A DNA stretch of 8,005 nt, taken from Flavobacteriaceae bacterium (GTDB lineage: Bacteria; Bacteroidota; Bacteroidia; Flavobacteriales; Flavobacteriaceae). Positions within the stretch are counted from its first letter, which is position 1. Every line of letters begins with the position of its first letter. Positions 1 to 6,900 of the stretch are shown one piece after another. The stretch covers positions 1 through 8,005 of the forward strand of contig JABDLH010000011.1 in NCBI GenBank assembly GCA_013003145.1, written 5' to 3'. The notes under the pieces were generated by a model that was not told where the DNA came from, made no database searches, and saw only the letters and a list, made by a program, of their open reading frames with translations. The translations under genes were made by a program, and so were the position numbers.

Positions 1-2469
1 GCACCACCACCACAATCTTCTTCCGATATCTACCAGAACCTGAAGGAATTGAATTTCTTTGGGAGGGCCCTGTATATCGCTGCCCACCCGGATGATGAAA
101 ACACCCGACTGATCGCTTACCTCTCAAAAGAACAGAAAGCGAGAACTGCATACCTTTCTGTCACCCGAGGTGATGGAGGACAAAACCTGATTGGCCAGGA
201 ACTCAGGGAACTGTTAGGAGTCTTAAGAACACAGGAACTCCTGGCCGCGCGGCGCGTAGATGGAGGTGAACAGTATTTTACGCGAGCAAATGATTTTGGC
301 TATTCCAAGCACCCCGACGAAACCCTCAAGATCTGGGATAAGGAAGCGGTACTCGGTGATGTGGTTTGGGTGATCCGAAATTTTCAACCCGACGTGATCA
401 TCAATCGTTTTGACCACAGAACTCCCGGTTCTACACATGGTCATCACACTTCATCTGCCATGCTGAGTACCGAGGCATTTGACCTTGCAGGAGATGCAGC
501 CGCCTACCCTGGCCAATTGAACGAGGTAGACCCCTGGCAACCCAAAAGACTGTTTTTTAATACTTCCTGGTGGTTTTATGGCAGCCAGGAGAATTTTGAA
601 AAAGCGGATAAATCCAATATGCTGACCTTTGACACCGGGATTTACTACCCGGTCCTGGGAAAGTCTAATAACGAGATCGCCGCCCAGGCGAGCAGCCAAC
701 ACCTTAGCCAAGGATTTGGCCGGATGTTACAGCGGGGCTCAGAGAATGAATATATAGAATTACTGAAAGGGGATTCATTTGCATCCACCAAGGAACTTTT
801 TGATGGTATAGACACCAGCTGGTCCCGTATTGAGGGAGGCGAAGAAATCGGTCAGCTGTTATACCCCCTCGAGAATAATTTCAATTTTAAAGACCCTTCT
901 GTACACCTTCCGGACTTACTGAAAGCACACGGTATGCTGAGCGCACTGGGTGACAGCAGTTGGAAGGATCAAAAACTTAAGGAACTGGAACAGATTATCC
1001 TGTCCGTCAGCGGCATATTCCTTGAAGCAGTTTCGGACGAGCCAAGCAGCTATCCCGGGGGTGCCGTGACCGTAGCGCTGGAAGTGATTAACCGCAGCAA
1101 GAATGACGTGACATTAGTTTCCGCTGATCTCACTGCTACTCCACTCCAATCGTTTGATAAAAAACTTGAGGACAACCAAAAATTAACCGAATCCCTGAAA
1201 CTCACCATCCCGGCAGATGCAGCTTATTCCAGTCCCTACTGGTTAAATGAAAAAGGTAGCCTGGGAATGTATAAGGTAGAGGACCGATCACTGATCGGGC
1301 AACCGGAAACCCCAAGGGAGTTTAAAGCTGTTTTTAAGCTGAATATTGCAGGTTATCCCCTGGAAGTGACACGCCCCATCATCCATAAATATTCAGAACC
1401 GGATAAGGGTGAGATCTACAGGCCATTTGAAATATTACCCGAAGTGACGGCCAGGTTCAGTGAACCCGTATTCATTTACACGAACGGGTATCCGCACCTG
1501 ATCCCGGTTCGTATCAGGGCGAACAGGAACAATGTAAAAGGATCTATCGCCCTGGATACCAAAGATGGCTGGTCTACAGAGGAGACAAACATTCCTTTTG
1601 AAATAGCAAATAAGGGAGATGAGATCACCGTAAATTTCTCATTGACCTCTCCAACCACTGAAAGTGAAAGCGAGATCAGACCGGTTATCAGTCTTGACGG
1701 TAAGAAGTTAAGCCGTGAACTGGTGACCATAGATTACGATCATATTCCTACCCAATCAGTGCTCCTGCCGGCCAGTGCCAAAGTAGTACGCCTGGATATT
1801 AAAAAGGCCGGGGAAGATATAGGTTATATCGCGGGCGCCGGAGACCTGGTCCCCGAAAGCCTGAGACAGATCGGGTATAAAGTGAGTATGATAGACCCCG
1901 CTACTATTCAAAAAGGAAGCTTGGATAAATACGATGCAATTGTAGTAGGGATCCGCGCTTATAATGTATTGGATGAACTAAAATTTAAACAACCCTTCTT
2001 ATTTGAATACGTAAAAAAAGGAGGCAACCTGATTCTCCAGTATAATACTGCAGGGCGAAGGGATGCCGACATGGATTTCTTAGCCCCTTACCCGCTTCAA
2101 TTGTCCCGTGACAGGGTTTCTGATGAGAATGCCCCTGTTGATATTATAGCCCCGGATCATCCCCTTGTCAATAAACCGAACACCATAAACCAGGATGATT
2201 TTGAAGGCTGGGTGCAGGAGCGTGGACTTTATTTCCCGGGATCCTGGGACCAAGCCTTTACCCCTATACTTTCCATGAATGATTCCGGTGAATCGCCAAA
2301 AAAAGGTTCCCTATTGGTAGCCCCATACGGAAAAGGCCATTATATTTACACTGGACTGAGTTTCTTCAGGGAACTCCCCGCAGGTGTCCCGGGCGCTTAT
2401 AAATTATTTGCCAATATGTTATCTCTGGGTAAAAAGGCTCAGTCCGAAAAACAGGCCACAAAAGGTTAG
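1..2469 (+). CDS. Exported multidomain PIG-L/LmbE family deacetylase (5' end outside window)
   Basis: The frame is open from base 1, so the gene begins upstream. A TTG at 49 could be called as a start, but the 16 residues before it (APPPQSSSDIYQNLKE) read as the N-terminus of a mature exported protein. Residues here count from that TTG codon. Residues 8-260 form the LmbE/PIG-L zinc hydrolase domain: AAHPDDE at 11-17 supplies His13 and Asp16 as metal ligands and Asp15 as likely base, and HGHH at 130-133 should give the third ligand. The family removes N-acetyl groups, often from GlcNAc-type substrates. Residues 330-560 look like beta-sandwich domains. Residues 575-795 resemble a ThuA/class I glutamine amidotransferase fold, but no Cys sits at the nucleophile elbow (KGGNLILQYNT, 657-667). 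The visible protein has no cysteine at all, which fits a periplasmic location. The stop lies 1 nt before a microprotein gene followed by a symporter, suggesting joint substrate processing and uptake. Family is secure; substrate is unknown. Confidence 0.9.
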   Translation, partial: APPPQSSSDIYQNLKELNFFGRALYIAAHPDDENTRLIAYLSKEQKARTAYLSVTRGDGGQNLIGQELRELLGVLRTQELLAARRVDGGEQYFTRANDFGYSKHPDETLKIWDKEAVLGDVVWVIRNFQPDVIINRFDHRTPGSTHGHHTSSAMLSTEAFDLAGDAAAYPGQLNEVDPWQPKRLFFNTSWWFYGSQENFEKADKSNMLTFDTGIYYPVLGKSNNEIAAQASSQHLSQGFGRMLQRGSENEYIELLKGDSFASTKELFDGIDTSWSRIEGGEEIGQLLYPLENNFNFKDPSVHLPDLLKAHGMLSALGDSSWKDQKLKELEQIILSVSGIFLEAVSDEPSSYPGGAVTVALEVINRSKNDVTLVSADLTATPLQSFDKKLEDNQKLTESLKLTIPADAAYSSPYWLNEKGSLGMYKVEDRSLIGQPETPREFKAVFKLNIAGYPLEVTRPIIHKYSEPDKGEIYRPFEILPEVTARFSEPVFIYTNGYPHLIPVRIRANRNNVKGSIALDTKDGWSTEETNIPFEIANKGDEITVNFSLTSPTTESESEIRPVISLDGKKLSRELVTIDYDHIPTQSVLLPASAKVVRLDIKKAGEDIGYIAGAGDLVPESLRQIGYKVSMIDPATIQKGSLDKYDAIVVGIRAYNVLDELKFKQPFLFEYVKKGGNLILQYNTAGRRDADMDFLAPYPLQLSRDRVSDENAPVDIIAPDHPLVNKPNTINQDDFEGWVQERGLYFPGSWDQAFTPILSMNDSGESPKKGSLLVAPYGKGHYIYTGLSFFRELPAGVPGAYKLFANMLSLGKKAQSEKQATKG
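2460..2465 (+). promoter_or_regulatory. Weak ribosome binding site selecting the microprotein start
   Basis: AAAAGG ends 5 nt before the ATG at 2471 and overlaps the last codons of the deacetylase gene. It is a partial Shine-Dalgarno match. It supports the short 33-residue reading over a longer one that would start inside the deacetylase gene. Bacteroidota rely little on Shine-Dalgarno pairing, so the support is modest. Confidence 0.35.
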
Positions 2470-2470
2470 C

Positions 2471-2572
2471 ATGGAAGAGAAATTTGTTTGGAAAAAATCT
2501 TATACCTGGGTATTATTACTGAATGCCACTTACATCCTCATTTTCTATTACCTAATGACGACCTTTAGCTAA
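2471..2572 (+). CDS. 33-residue single-pass membrane microprotein, putative symporter accessory subunit
   Basis: This small frame starts with ATG 1 nt after the deacetylase stop and ends 1 nt before the symporter ATG, filling the gap exactly. The product has a charged N-terminal stretch (MEEKFVWKKS, residues 1-10) followed by one hydrophobic helix at about 11-31, rich in aromatic residues and carrying Asn18 and Ala19-Thr20. Lys4, Lys8 and Lys9 before the helix predict a cytoplasmic N-terminus by the positive-inside rule. I do not recognise a named family. By analogy, some SSS transporters are encoded next to a small membrane partner, such as YhdT beside PanF or DUF4212 beside its symporter, although those are longer. 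A role as an extra helix or stability factor for the downstream symporter is inference. Ending with no 3' spacer and lying in an operon both argue against a chance ORF. Confidence 0.7.
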   Translation: MEEKFVWKKSYTWVLLLNATYILIFYYLMTTFS

Positions 2573-2573
2573 T

Positions 2574-4280
2574 ATGGCAACACTGGATTGGATCATATTA
2601 GCGACCACCCTGATCTTTATCGTGGCCTTCGGGGTCTGGAAGACCAAGGGCAGTAAAGATGTAAACGACTACGTTCTTGCCGGCAATACCACTCGTTGGT
2701 GGACCATAGGCTTGTCCGTTATGGCCACCCAGGCCAGTGCCATCACCTTCCTCTCTACACCGGGCCAGGCCTTCCATGACGGGATGGGTTTTGTGCAGTT
2801 CTATTTTGGACTTCCACTGGCGATGATCATCATCTGCATGGTCTTTATACCTATCTACCACAGGTTAAAAGTTTATACAGCCTACGAATTCCTGGAAAAT
2901 CGATTTGACCTTAAGACCCGGACCCTGGCTGCTATCCTCTTCCTTATACAGCGAGGTATGGCCGCGGGGATTACCATCTTTGCGCCCTCGATAATTCTAT
3001 CTGCTGTTTTGGGTTGGGATTTGAGAACCCTGAATATCATCATCGGGATCCTCGTCATCATCTATACCGTCACCGGGGGCACCAAAGCGGTGAGCGTCAC
3101 CCAAAAACAACAGATGTTCATTATCATGTCCGGGATGTTCATTGCATTCTTTTTTATCCTGGGATATCTCCCCGAGGATATCAGTTTTGGAAAAGCACTA
3201 AAAATTGCCGGGGCCAATGGTAAATTAGAAATTCTGAATTTTGACCTGGATACAGATAGCCGGTATACCATCTGGAGTGGACTAACCGGCGGACTCTTCC
3301 TTATGCTGGCGTATTTTGGAACCGATCAAAGCCAGGTGCAACGTTACCTTAGCGGTAAGTCGGTTCGGGAAATGCAGCTTGGTCTTATTTTTAACGGGGT
3401 CCTTAAGATTCCTATGCAATTCTTTATTCTCCTGGTCGGGGTCATGGTATTTGTCTTTTACCAGTACAACAATTCCCCGCTGAATTTTAACCCGGCAGCT
3501 ACCAATGCCGTTATGGAATCTCCCTATGCGGATGATTACAAAATGCTCATAGAAGGCCACCGGGAGATTGAGCAGGACAAAAAGATGGCACAGGACCAGT
3601 TTGCTTCAGCCCTGGAAATAAAAGAATACGCCGCTATCGTGGCGGCTGAAAAACAAATCGCCGAGATCAACGAAATGGAAAAGAATAACCGTGCGGCAGC
3701 CAGGACACTGATCAACAAGGCAGATAGTACGGTAGAGACCAATGACAAGGATTATGTCTTCATCCATTTTATATTGCACCAGCTTCCAAGGGGACTGATC
3801 GGGCTTTTACTGGCTGTGATACTTTCCGCGGCCATGTCCTCTACTGCTTCAGAACTGAATGCACTGGGGACCATCAGTGCCCTGGATCTGTATAAGCGTT
3901 ATAAAACCGGTGATTTTACCCAGGAACACTTTGTAAAGGTTTCTAAGTTTTTCACCCTGGTCTGGGGAATTGTCGCTATCCTCATCGCATGTGTGGCCAA
4001 CCTTTTTGACAACCTGATACAATTAGTAAATATTATCGGGTCTATCTTCTACGGAAATGTGCTGGGAATTTTCCTGCTGGCCTTCTTCTTTAAGTACGTA
4101 AAAGGAAACGCCGTATTTATCGCCGCCCTGGTAACACAGGTGATCGTGATCGTCGGTTGGTACTGGGACTGGATGTCATACTTATGGCTTAATGCCTTTG
4201 GCTGTGCTATGGTGATCCTGATCGCTTTTATCCTGGAAGGATTTGATCGCTTGCTTAAAAACCCTCCCATCAGGACATAA
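2574..4280 (+). CDS. Sodium:solute symporter (SSS family) with expanded periplasmic loop
   Basis: The 568-residue product is an inner-membrane Na+-coupled transporter of the SSS/SGLT-PutP family. I count about 13 hydrophobic segments: 4-22, 41-66, 73-95, 115-147, 151-168, 178-199, 231-258, 268-298, 392-437, 456-477, 478-509, 511-530 and 535-556. Family hallmarks include the unwound core helix 1 (ATQASAITFLSTPG, 51-64), DQSQVQRYLSGKS (251-263), and LPRGLIGLLLA followed by AAMSSTASELNA (419-430). Ser422-Ser423 align by hand with the Na2-site Ser/Thr pair of PutP and vSGLT. Gln53 stands where PutP has Asp55, so this is unlikely to be a proline carrier. PutP is about 500 residues; the extra length is mostly a charged, helix-prone insert at about 299-391, between core helices 7 and 8. 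ATG at 2574 follows the microprotein stop by 1 nt with no clear ribosome binding site, suggesting translational coupling. Substrate is unknown; the upstream deacetylase hints at an amino sugar or other deacetylated compound. Confidence 0.9.
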   Translation: MATLDWIILATTLIFIVAFGVWKTKGSKDVNDYVLAGNTTRWWTIGLSVMATQASAITFLSTPGQAFHDGMGFVQFYFGLPLAMIIICMVFIPIYHRLKVYTAYEFLENRFDLKTRTLAAILFLIQRGMAAGITIFAPSIILSAVLGWDLRTLNIIIGILVIIYTVTGGTKAVSVTQKQQMFIIMSGMFIAFFFILGYLPEDISFGKALKIAGANGKLEILNFDLDTDSRYTIWSGLTGGLFLMLAYFGTDQSQVQRYLSGKSVREMQLGLIFNGVLKIPMQFFILLVGVMVFVFYQYNNSPLNFNPAATNAVMESPYADDYKMLIEGHREIEQDKKMAQDQFASALEIKEYAAIVAAEKQIAEINEMEKNNRAAARTLINKADSTVETNDKDYVFIHFILHQLPRGLIGLLLAVILSAAMSSTASELNALGTISALDLYKRYKTGDFTQEHFVKVSKFFTLVWGIVAILIACVANLFDNLIQLVNIIGSIFYGNVLGIFLLAFFFKYVKGNAVFIAALVTQVIVIVGWYWDWMSYLWLNAFGCAMVILIAFILEGFDRLLKNPPIRT

Positions 4281-4306
4281 AAAAACCCGGGATCGCCCGG
4301 GTTCTT
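4279..4306. terminator. Bidirectional intrinsic terminator between convergent genes
   Basis: AACCCGGG (4284-4291) pairs with CCCGGGTT (4296-4303) across the loop ATCG, giving a perfect 8-bp, GC-rich stem. On the minus strand the hairpin runs into seven T residues (complement of 4279-4285, two of them in the stem), a strong tail for the DUF2911 gene. On the plus strand the tail is only TTCTTAT, weaker but usable for the symporter operon. The minus-strand T tract covers two bases of the symporter TAA stop. The gap between the two stop codons is 47 bp. Confidence 0.85.
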
Positions 4307-4327
4307 ATAAATATCGTCAGCTAAGAC

Positions 4328-5170
4328 TTACATAGCACCCCATTCTTTCAGGGAATCCTTGTTCAGTTTTACGTAATCCTGGTTTCCTGCTTTCTGTGCA
4401 ACTTCCAGTGATTTTTTAGCAGCTTCGATCGCCTTATCTTTCTTACCCATTTGGGCATAGATCAGTGATTGTTTCCTCATGACCCAGAAGCCGTCAGGAT
4501 TCATTTCTACCGCCTTCTCAATCCACTTGCTGGCTTTTTCAAGGTCTTTACCTTCTTCCAGGTAATAGCTTGCAGCGGCATAATAGTCATTTGCCCCCGG
4601 CCCGTTCATGACACGATCAATACTGGCCATTGCTTTTTCCTGTGTAGGTACTGTAAATGGAATACCTACATAAGTATTATCCCAGATGATCCCCAGGGTG
4701 GCCCCATTGTTGTGAAGGTCATCAATAGTCATAGTAAAAGTTTCCACATCCATTTCCATGGTATGGACATCTGCAGTTGCTTTCGCAGCTACCTTGCTAT
4801 CATCCCATTCCTGGGGAGTACCCCAGTTATTGGTGTCTGAGTAGAACATAACTTCCCAGCTACTTTCACCAGGCTTGGTAAAGACTGCATAAGTACCGGC
4901 TTTCAGCGTCTGCTCGCCGATCTTTACATCATCACTAAAAGTGATCTTTGAGTTTTCATTGGCCCCGGTACGCCATACTTCGTTGTAAGGCACAAGGTTT
5001 CCAAAAATAGTTCTCCCTCGCATGGAAGGACGGGAGTATTCTACAGTTACATCAGTAAGACCTACCTTCTGTTCCAGGGTTGAAGAAGGACTGGGCGCAG
5101 GTGCCGAGATCTGGGCACTCATGCCCAACGTCAATAATACAGTGGACAGGAATAAAGTTAATCGTTTCAT
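4328..5170 (-). CDS. Secreted DUF2911 domain protein with C-terminal TPR repeats
   Basis: The 280-residue product starts with a clear signal peptide: basic MKR, hydrophobic LTLFLSTVLLTLGM, and a likely cut after MSA (about residue 19). A Pro/Ser-rich linker follows (ISAPAPSPSS). Residues 30-175 form a DUF2911 domain, recognisable from VTVEYSRPSMRGRTIFG, the VPYNEVWRTGANE motif and LKAGTYAVFTKPG. The biochemical function of this domain is not known to me. Residues 193-262 hold about two TPR-like helical pairs (DYYAAASYYLEEGKDLEKA and SLIYAQMGKKDKAIEAAKK), normally protein-binding scaffolds. The protein contains no cysteine and is expected in the periplasm or at the outer membrane. The gene appears monocistronic: a promoter-like element lies 29 nt upstream of the ATG and a strong terminator lies just past the stop. 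DUF2911-TPR architecture is common in Bacteroidota. Family assignment is firm; role is unknown. Confidence 0.9.
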   Translation of the reverse strand: MKRLTLFLSTVLLTLGMSAQISAPAPSPSSTLEQKVGLTDVTVEYSRPSMRGRTIFGNLVPYNEVWRTGANENSKITFSDDVKIGEQTLKAGTYAVFTKPGESSWEVMFYSDTNNWGTPQEWDDSKVAAKATADVHTMEMDVETFTMTIDDLHNNGATLGIIWDNTYVGIPFTVPTQEKAMASIDRVMNGPGANDYYAAASYYLEEGKDLEKASKWIEKAVEMNPDGFWVMRKQSLIYAQMGKKDKAIEAAKKSLEVAQKAGNQDYVKLNKDSLKEWGAM

Positions 5171-5198
5171 TTTGTTTTGAAATTAGTTTGTATACCTA

Positions 5199-5206
5199 CA
5201 AAGCTA
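5199..5206 (-). promoter_or_regulatory. Bacteroidota-type -7 promoter element for the DUF2911 gene
   Basis: Read on the minus strand, this is TAGCTTTG, an exact match to the TAnnTTTG -7 consensus of Bacteroidota primary sigma factor promoters. It would start transcription near 5192, leaving an A-rich leader of about 22 nt before the ATG at 5170. No good TTG is seen about 19 nt further upstream, where the -33 element should be, so the promoter may need an activator. Confidence 0.6.
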
Positions 5207-5228
5207 GCCATAATGAAGGCTGAAATTG

Positions 5229-5243
5229 TTAAGGAATCCTTAA
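5229..5243. promoter_or_regulatory. 15-bp palindrome, candidate operator
   Basis: TTAAGGA and TCCTTAA form perfect 7-bp arms around a single central A at 5236. The centre lies about 43 bp upstream of the inferred DUF2911 transcription start, over the place where the -33 element is missing. That is where a dimeric activator would bind next to RNA polymerase. No T tract follows on either strand, so a terminator is less likely. The rest of the 5171-5347 gap shows no gene and no convincing terminator for the upstream gene. Confidence 0.4.
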
Positions 5244-5347
5244 ATAAAGTGTGATTTCGTGCGCTGTCAGCTTCTGTAAAACACTGTGGAGTATAGCAAT
5301 TCCTGTCCCTTATCTAGAAGATGAGGACCATCAATAATTACAGGGAG

Positions 5348-6211
5348 TTAGTTGCTTCCTGCAGAATTCCCTGTAGTGTCAATGGTATACAAATTGGCAT
5401 CAAAGGCAGTAAAATTCTCAGAAGACAGATAGTACATATAAGGACCTGCAGCAGTAATGGCCTCTACCTGTGAGAAGTTAATATCCAATCCTTTCTTGCG
5501 AACCTCTCCTGCAAAAATATTTTCTGCCGTCATTCCTGAAACACTTACGACAAACGGCTGCAGCAAACGGGAATAACCGGAAAGATATATGAATCCCGAT
5601 TCGGCATTGTAGGTAGCCCCGGTGATCAATCCGTTGACAGTAAAGGTGCCGACGTGCCGGGCAATATGCTTACCGGGAGATTTTGGGATAGCATAGGCAC
5701 GAGTAGTTTCGGACTGCCATGACTTGGAAAAGACCACCAGCTGATCCCCCATCACCAATAGCGCCTCGGCATCCCACTCGCTTCGACCAACTCTTTTAAT
5801 CCCTTCCCGGTCTTCATAAATGTATTCGATGCGCTCCGCAGTTACTTCGGCCTGAACTTCCACGTCTGACTTTGTAATTTTATAGATCACCAGGTCCTCC
5901 CTGTCCCCAAAAGTATTGCCGATATCTGCCACGTAAATATGAGACTCATCCTGGTCCATGTCTTCCCAATCCCTGTTTTCTGCGTTTCGCAAAGCTACGG
6001 AACGGATTACGGCACCTGTATCGGTGTCTAACTCGTAAATCCGTGCATCACGGCCAGAATCGTTATGGGTGTATAATTTCCCGTCGTAAAAAGCAAGTCC
6101 GGACGTTTCTTTTACTTCCGATGGCAACTCGGCCACCAGGCGGGTAGGTTGCTGTAACTGCAGGGAGAAGATAATCCATAGGTATATTAAAAACGGAAGC
6201 ATAGCGGGCAT
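5348..6211 (-). CDS. Exported or membrane-anchored beta-propeller-like protein
   Basis: The 287-residue product has a hydrophobic N-terminus (LPFLIYLWIIFSL, residues 5-17) that could be a signal peptide or an anchor. It is unusual in having no Lys or Arg before the hydrophobic core. Two in-frame ATGs compete, at 6211 (MPAM) and 6202 (MLPF); I keep the longer one without a decisive ribosome binding site. The rest is rich in short beta strands with propeller-type motifs: SGLAFYDGKLYTHNDSG (37-53), DWEDMDQDE then IYVADIGNT (81-100), WDAEALLVMGDQLVVFSK (146-163), ITGATYN (196-202) and QVEAITAAG (248-256). The Asp/Glu-rich WEDM and DIGN motifs recall phytase-like and SdiA-regulated propellers, which can bind metal, but I cannot claim an enzyme activity. 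No cysteine and no obvious type IX secretion C-terminal domain are seen. It lies 177 bp upstream of the DUF2911 gene on the same strand and is divergent from the SRPBCC operon. Confidence 0.75.
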   Translation of the reverse strand: MPAMLPFLIYLWIIFSLQLQQPTRLVAELPSEVKETSGLAFYDGKLYTHNDSGRDARIYELDTDTGAVIRSVALRNAENRDWEDMDQDESHIYVADIGNTFGDREDLVIYKITKSDVEVQAEVTAERIEYIYEDREGIKRVGRSEWDAEALLVMGDQLVVFSKSWQSETTRAYAIPKSPGKHIARHVGTFTVNGLITGATYNAESGFIYLSGYSRLLQPFVVSVSGMTAENIFAGEVRKKGLDINFSQVEAITAAGPYMYYLSSENFTAFDANLYTIDTTGNSAGSN

Positions 6212-6408
6212 TCATCAAATTTGGGCGAAAATTACGAATTAGGCAATCACCATGCCAGTAACACAATGGATAGAACCCTTTATTTAAGAGCAGTTTAACT
6301 ACCCCGGCCCATCCATGAACATCTGGCTTAAACAGATTTACTATTTGTTTAACATTTATTATTTTTTATTGAACAATAATCAAGCTAATTTTATGATCAA
6401 ATAGCGTT
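6212..6408. promoter_or_regulatory. Divergent intergenic region with three phased TTnAACA repeats
   Basis: This 197-bp gap must hold promoters for both the propeller gene (minus) and the SRPBCC operon (plus). The plus-strand side, about 6328-6400, is very AT-rich. It contains TTAAACA (6328-6334), TTTAACA (6348-6354) and TTGAACA (6369-6375), starting 20 and 21 bp apart, so on nearly the same DNA face. The first also forms an inverted pair with TGTTTAA (6346-6352), with an 11-nt spacer. Partial -7 matches are TAATTTTA at 6386-6393 (plus) and TAATTTTC at 6227-6234 (minus), both lacking a well-spaced TTG. The repeats are seen directly; their role as regulator sites for the photolyase operon is inferred. 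Confidence 0.45.
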
Positions 6409-6900
6409 ATGTATCAAATCAGAACTACCCAGGCAGTGCCCATAACAGCAGGAAAAGCCTGGGACTTTCTTTCAGATCCTGAAAATCTTAAAAAACTAAC
6501 CCCGGAACACATGGGTTTTCACATCCTCTCCGGGTCAGAACGACCGATGTTTCCAGGCCAGATCATCGAGTATAAAATATCGCCATTTCCAGGCATTACC
6601 ACCCGCTGGGTGACCGAAATATCGCATGTACAGGAAGGTGAATATTTTGTCGATGAACAGCGGTTTGGCCCTTATGCTTTCTGGCATCATAAACATATGA
6701 TACATCCTTCCCCGGAAGGGGTCGTTATGGAGGACATCGTAGACTACAAACTCCCATTTGGACCTATTGGAAAATTGGGACATTCCTTAGTGGTGAAAAA
6801 GCAATTGAAACATATATTTAAGTATCGATCCGAAAAACTCAGCCAGATGTTCGGATCCATACCGGGACAGGAGGGTACATTCGAATTAAAAACGATTTAA
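6409..6900 (+). CDS. SRPBCC (START/Bet v1-like) family protein
   Basis: The 163-residue product fits the single-domain SRPBCC fold, a helix-grip cavity that binds hydrophobic ligands. The N-terminal strand is followed by the AWDFLSDPENLKKLTPEHMGF segment (17-37, one turn of conserved Pro and Leu residues), then TRWVTEI (65-71), FVDEQRFGPYAFWHHKH (80-96), MEDIVDYKLPFGPIGKLG (107-124) and a long C-terminal helix, HIFKYRSEKL (135-144). The protein is probably cytoplasmic, since no signal peptide is present. No ribosome binding site is evident before ATG 6409. The stop codon directly abuts the next ATG with no spacer, so this gene is probably the first of an operon with an SDR and a photolyase. 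In other bacteria such proteins occur near photolyase and carotenoid genes, but ligand and role are unknown to me. Confidence 0.85.
   Translation: MYQIRTTQAVPITAGKAWDFLSDPENLKKLTPEHMGFHILSGSERPMFPGQIIEYKISPFPGITTRWVTEISHVQEGEYFVDEQRFGPYAFWHHKHMIHPSPEGVVMEDIVDYKLPFGPIGKLGHSLVVKKQLKHIFKYRSEKLSQMFGSIPGQEGTFELKTI

Noticed and set aside
49..51. TTG at 49 as the true start of the deacetylase
   Set aside because: The frame is open to base 1 with plausible protein sequence before the TTG, and the catalytic AAHPDDE motif would sit only 10 residues from the start with no room for a signal peptide.
2384..2470. Upstream extension of the microprotein frame to a non-ATG start inside the deacetylase gene
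   Set aside because: The extension is the out-of-frame shadow of the deacetylase C-terminus. The ATG at 2471 gives a coherent membrane peptide and has its own partial ribosome binding site.
4469..4840. 123-codon plus-strand ORF
   Set aside because: It is antisense to the DUF2911-TPR gene, which has a signal peptide, family motifs, promoter and terminator.
5302..5345. Possible hairpin after the propeller gene (CCCT at 5307-5310 with AGGG at 5342-5345)
   Set aside because: The arms are only 4 bp with a loop of about 31 nt and no T tract, so it is not a credible terminator.
6315..6404. 29-codon plus-strand ORF ending 4 nt before the SRPBCC start (begins MNIWLKQIYYLF)
   Set aside because: It lies in the AT-rich promoter region, has no ribosome binding site, and its Tyr/Asn/Phe/Ile-rich composition is what AT-rich DNA gives by chance. 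It also overlaps the candidate regulatory repeats.
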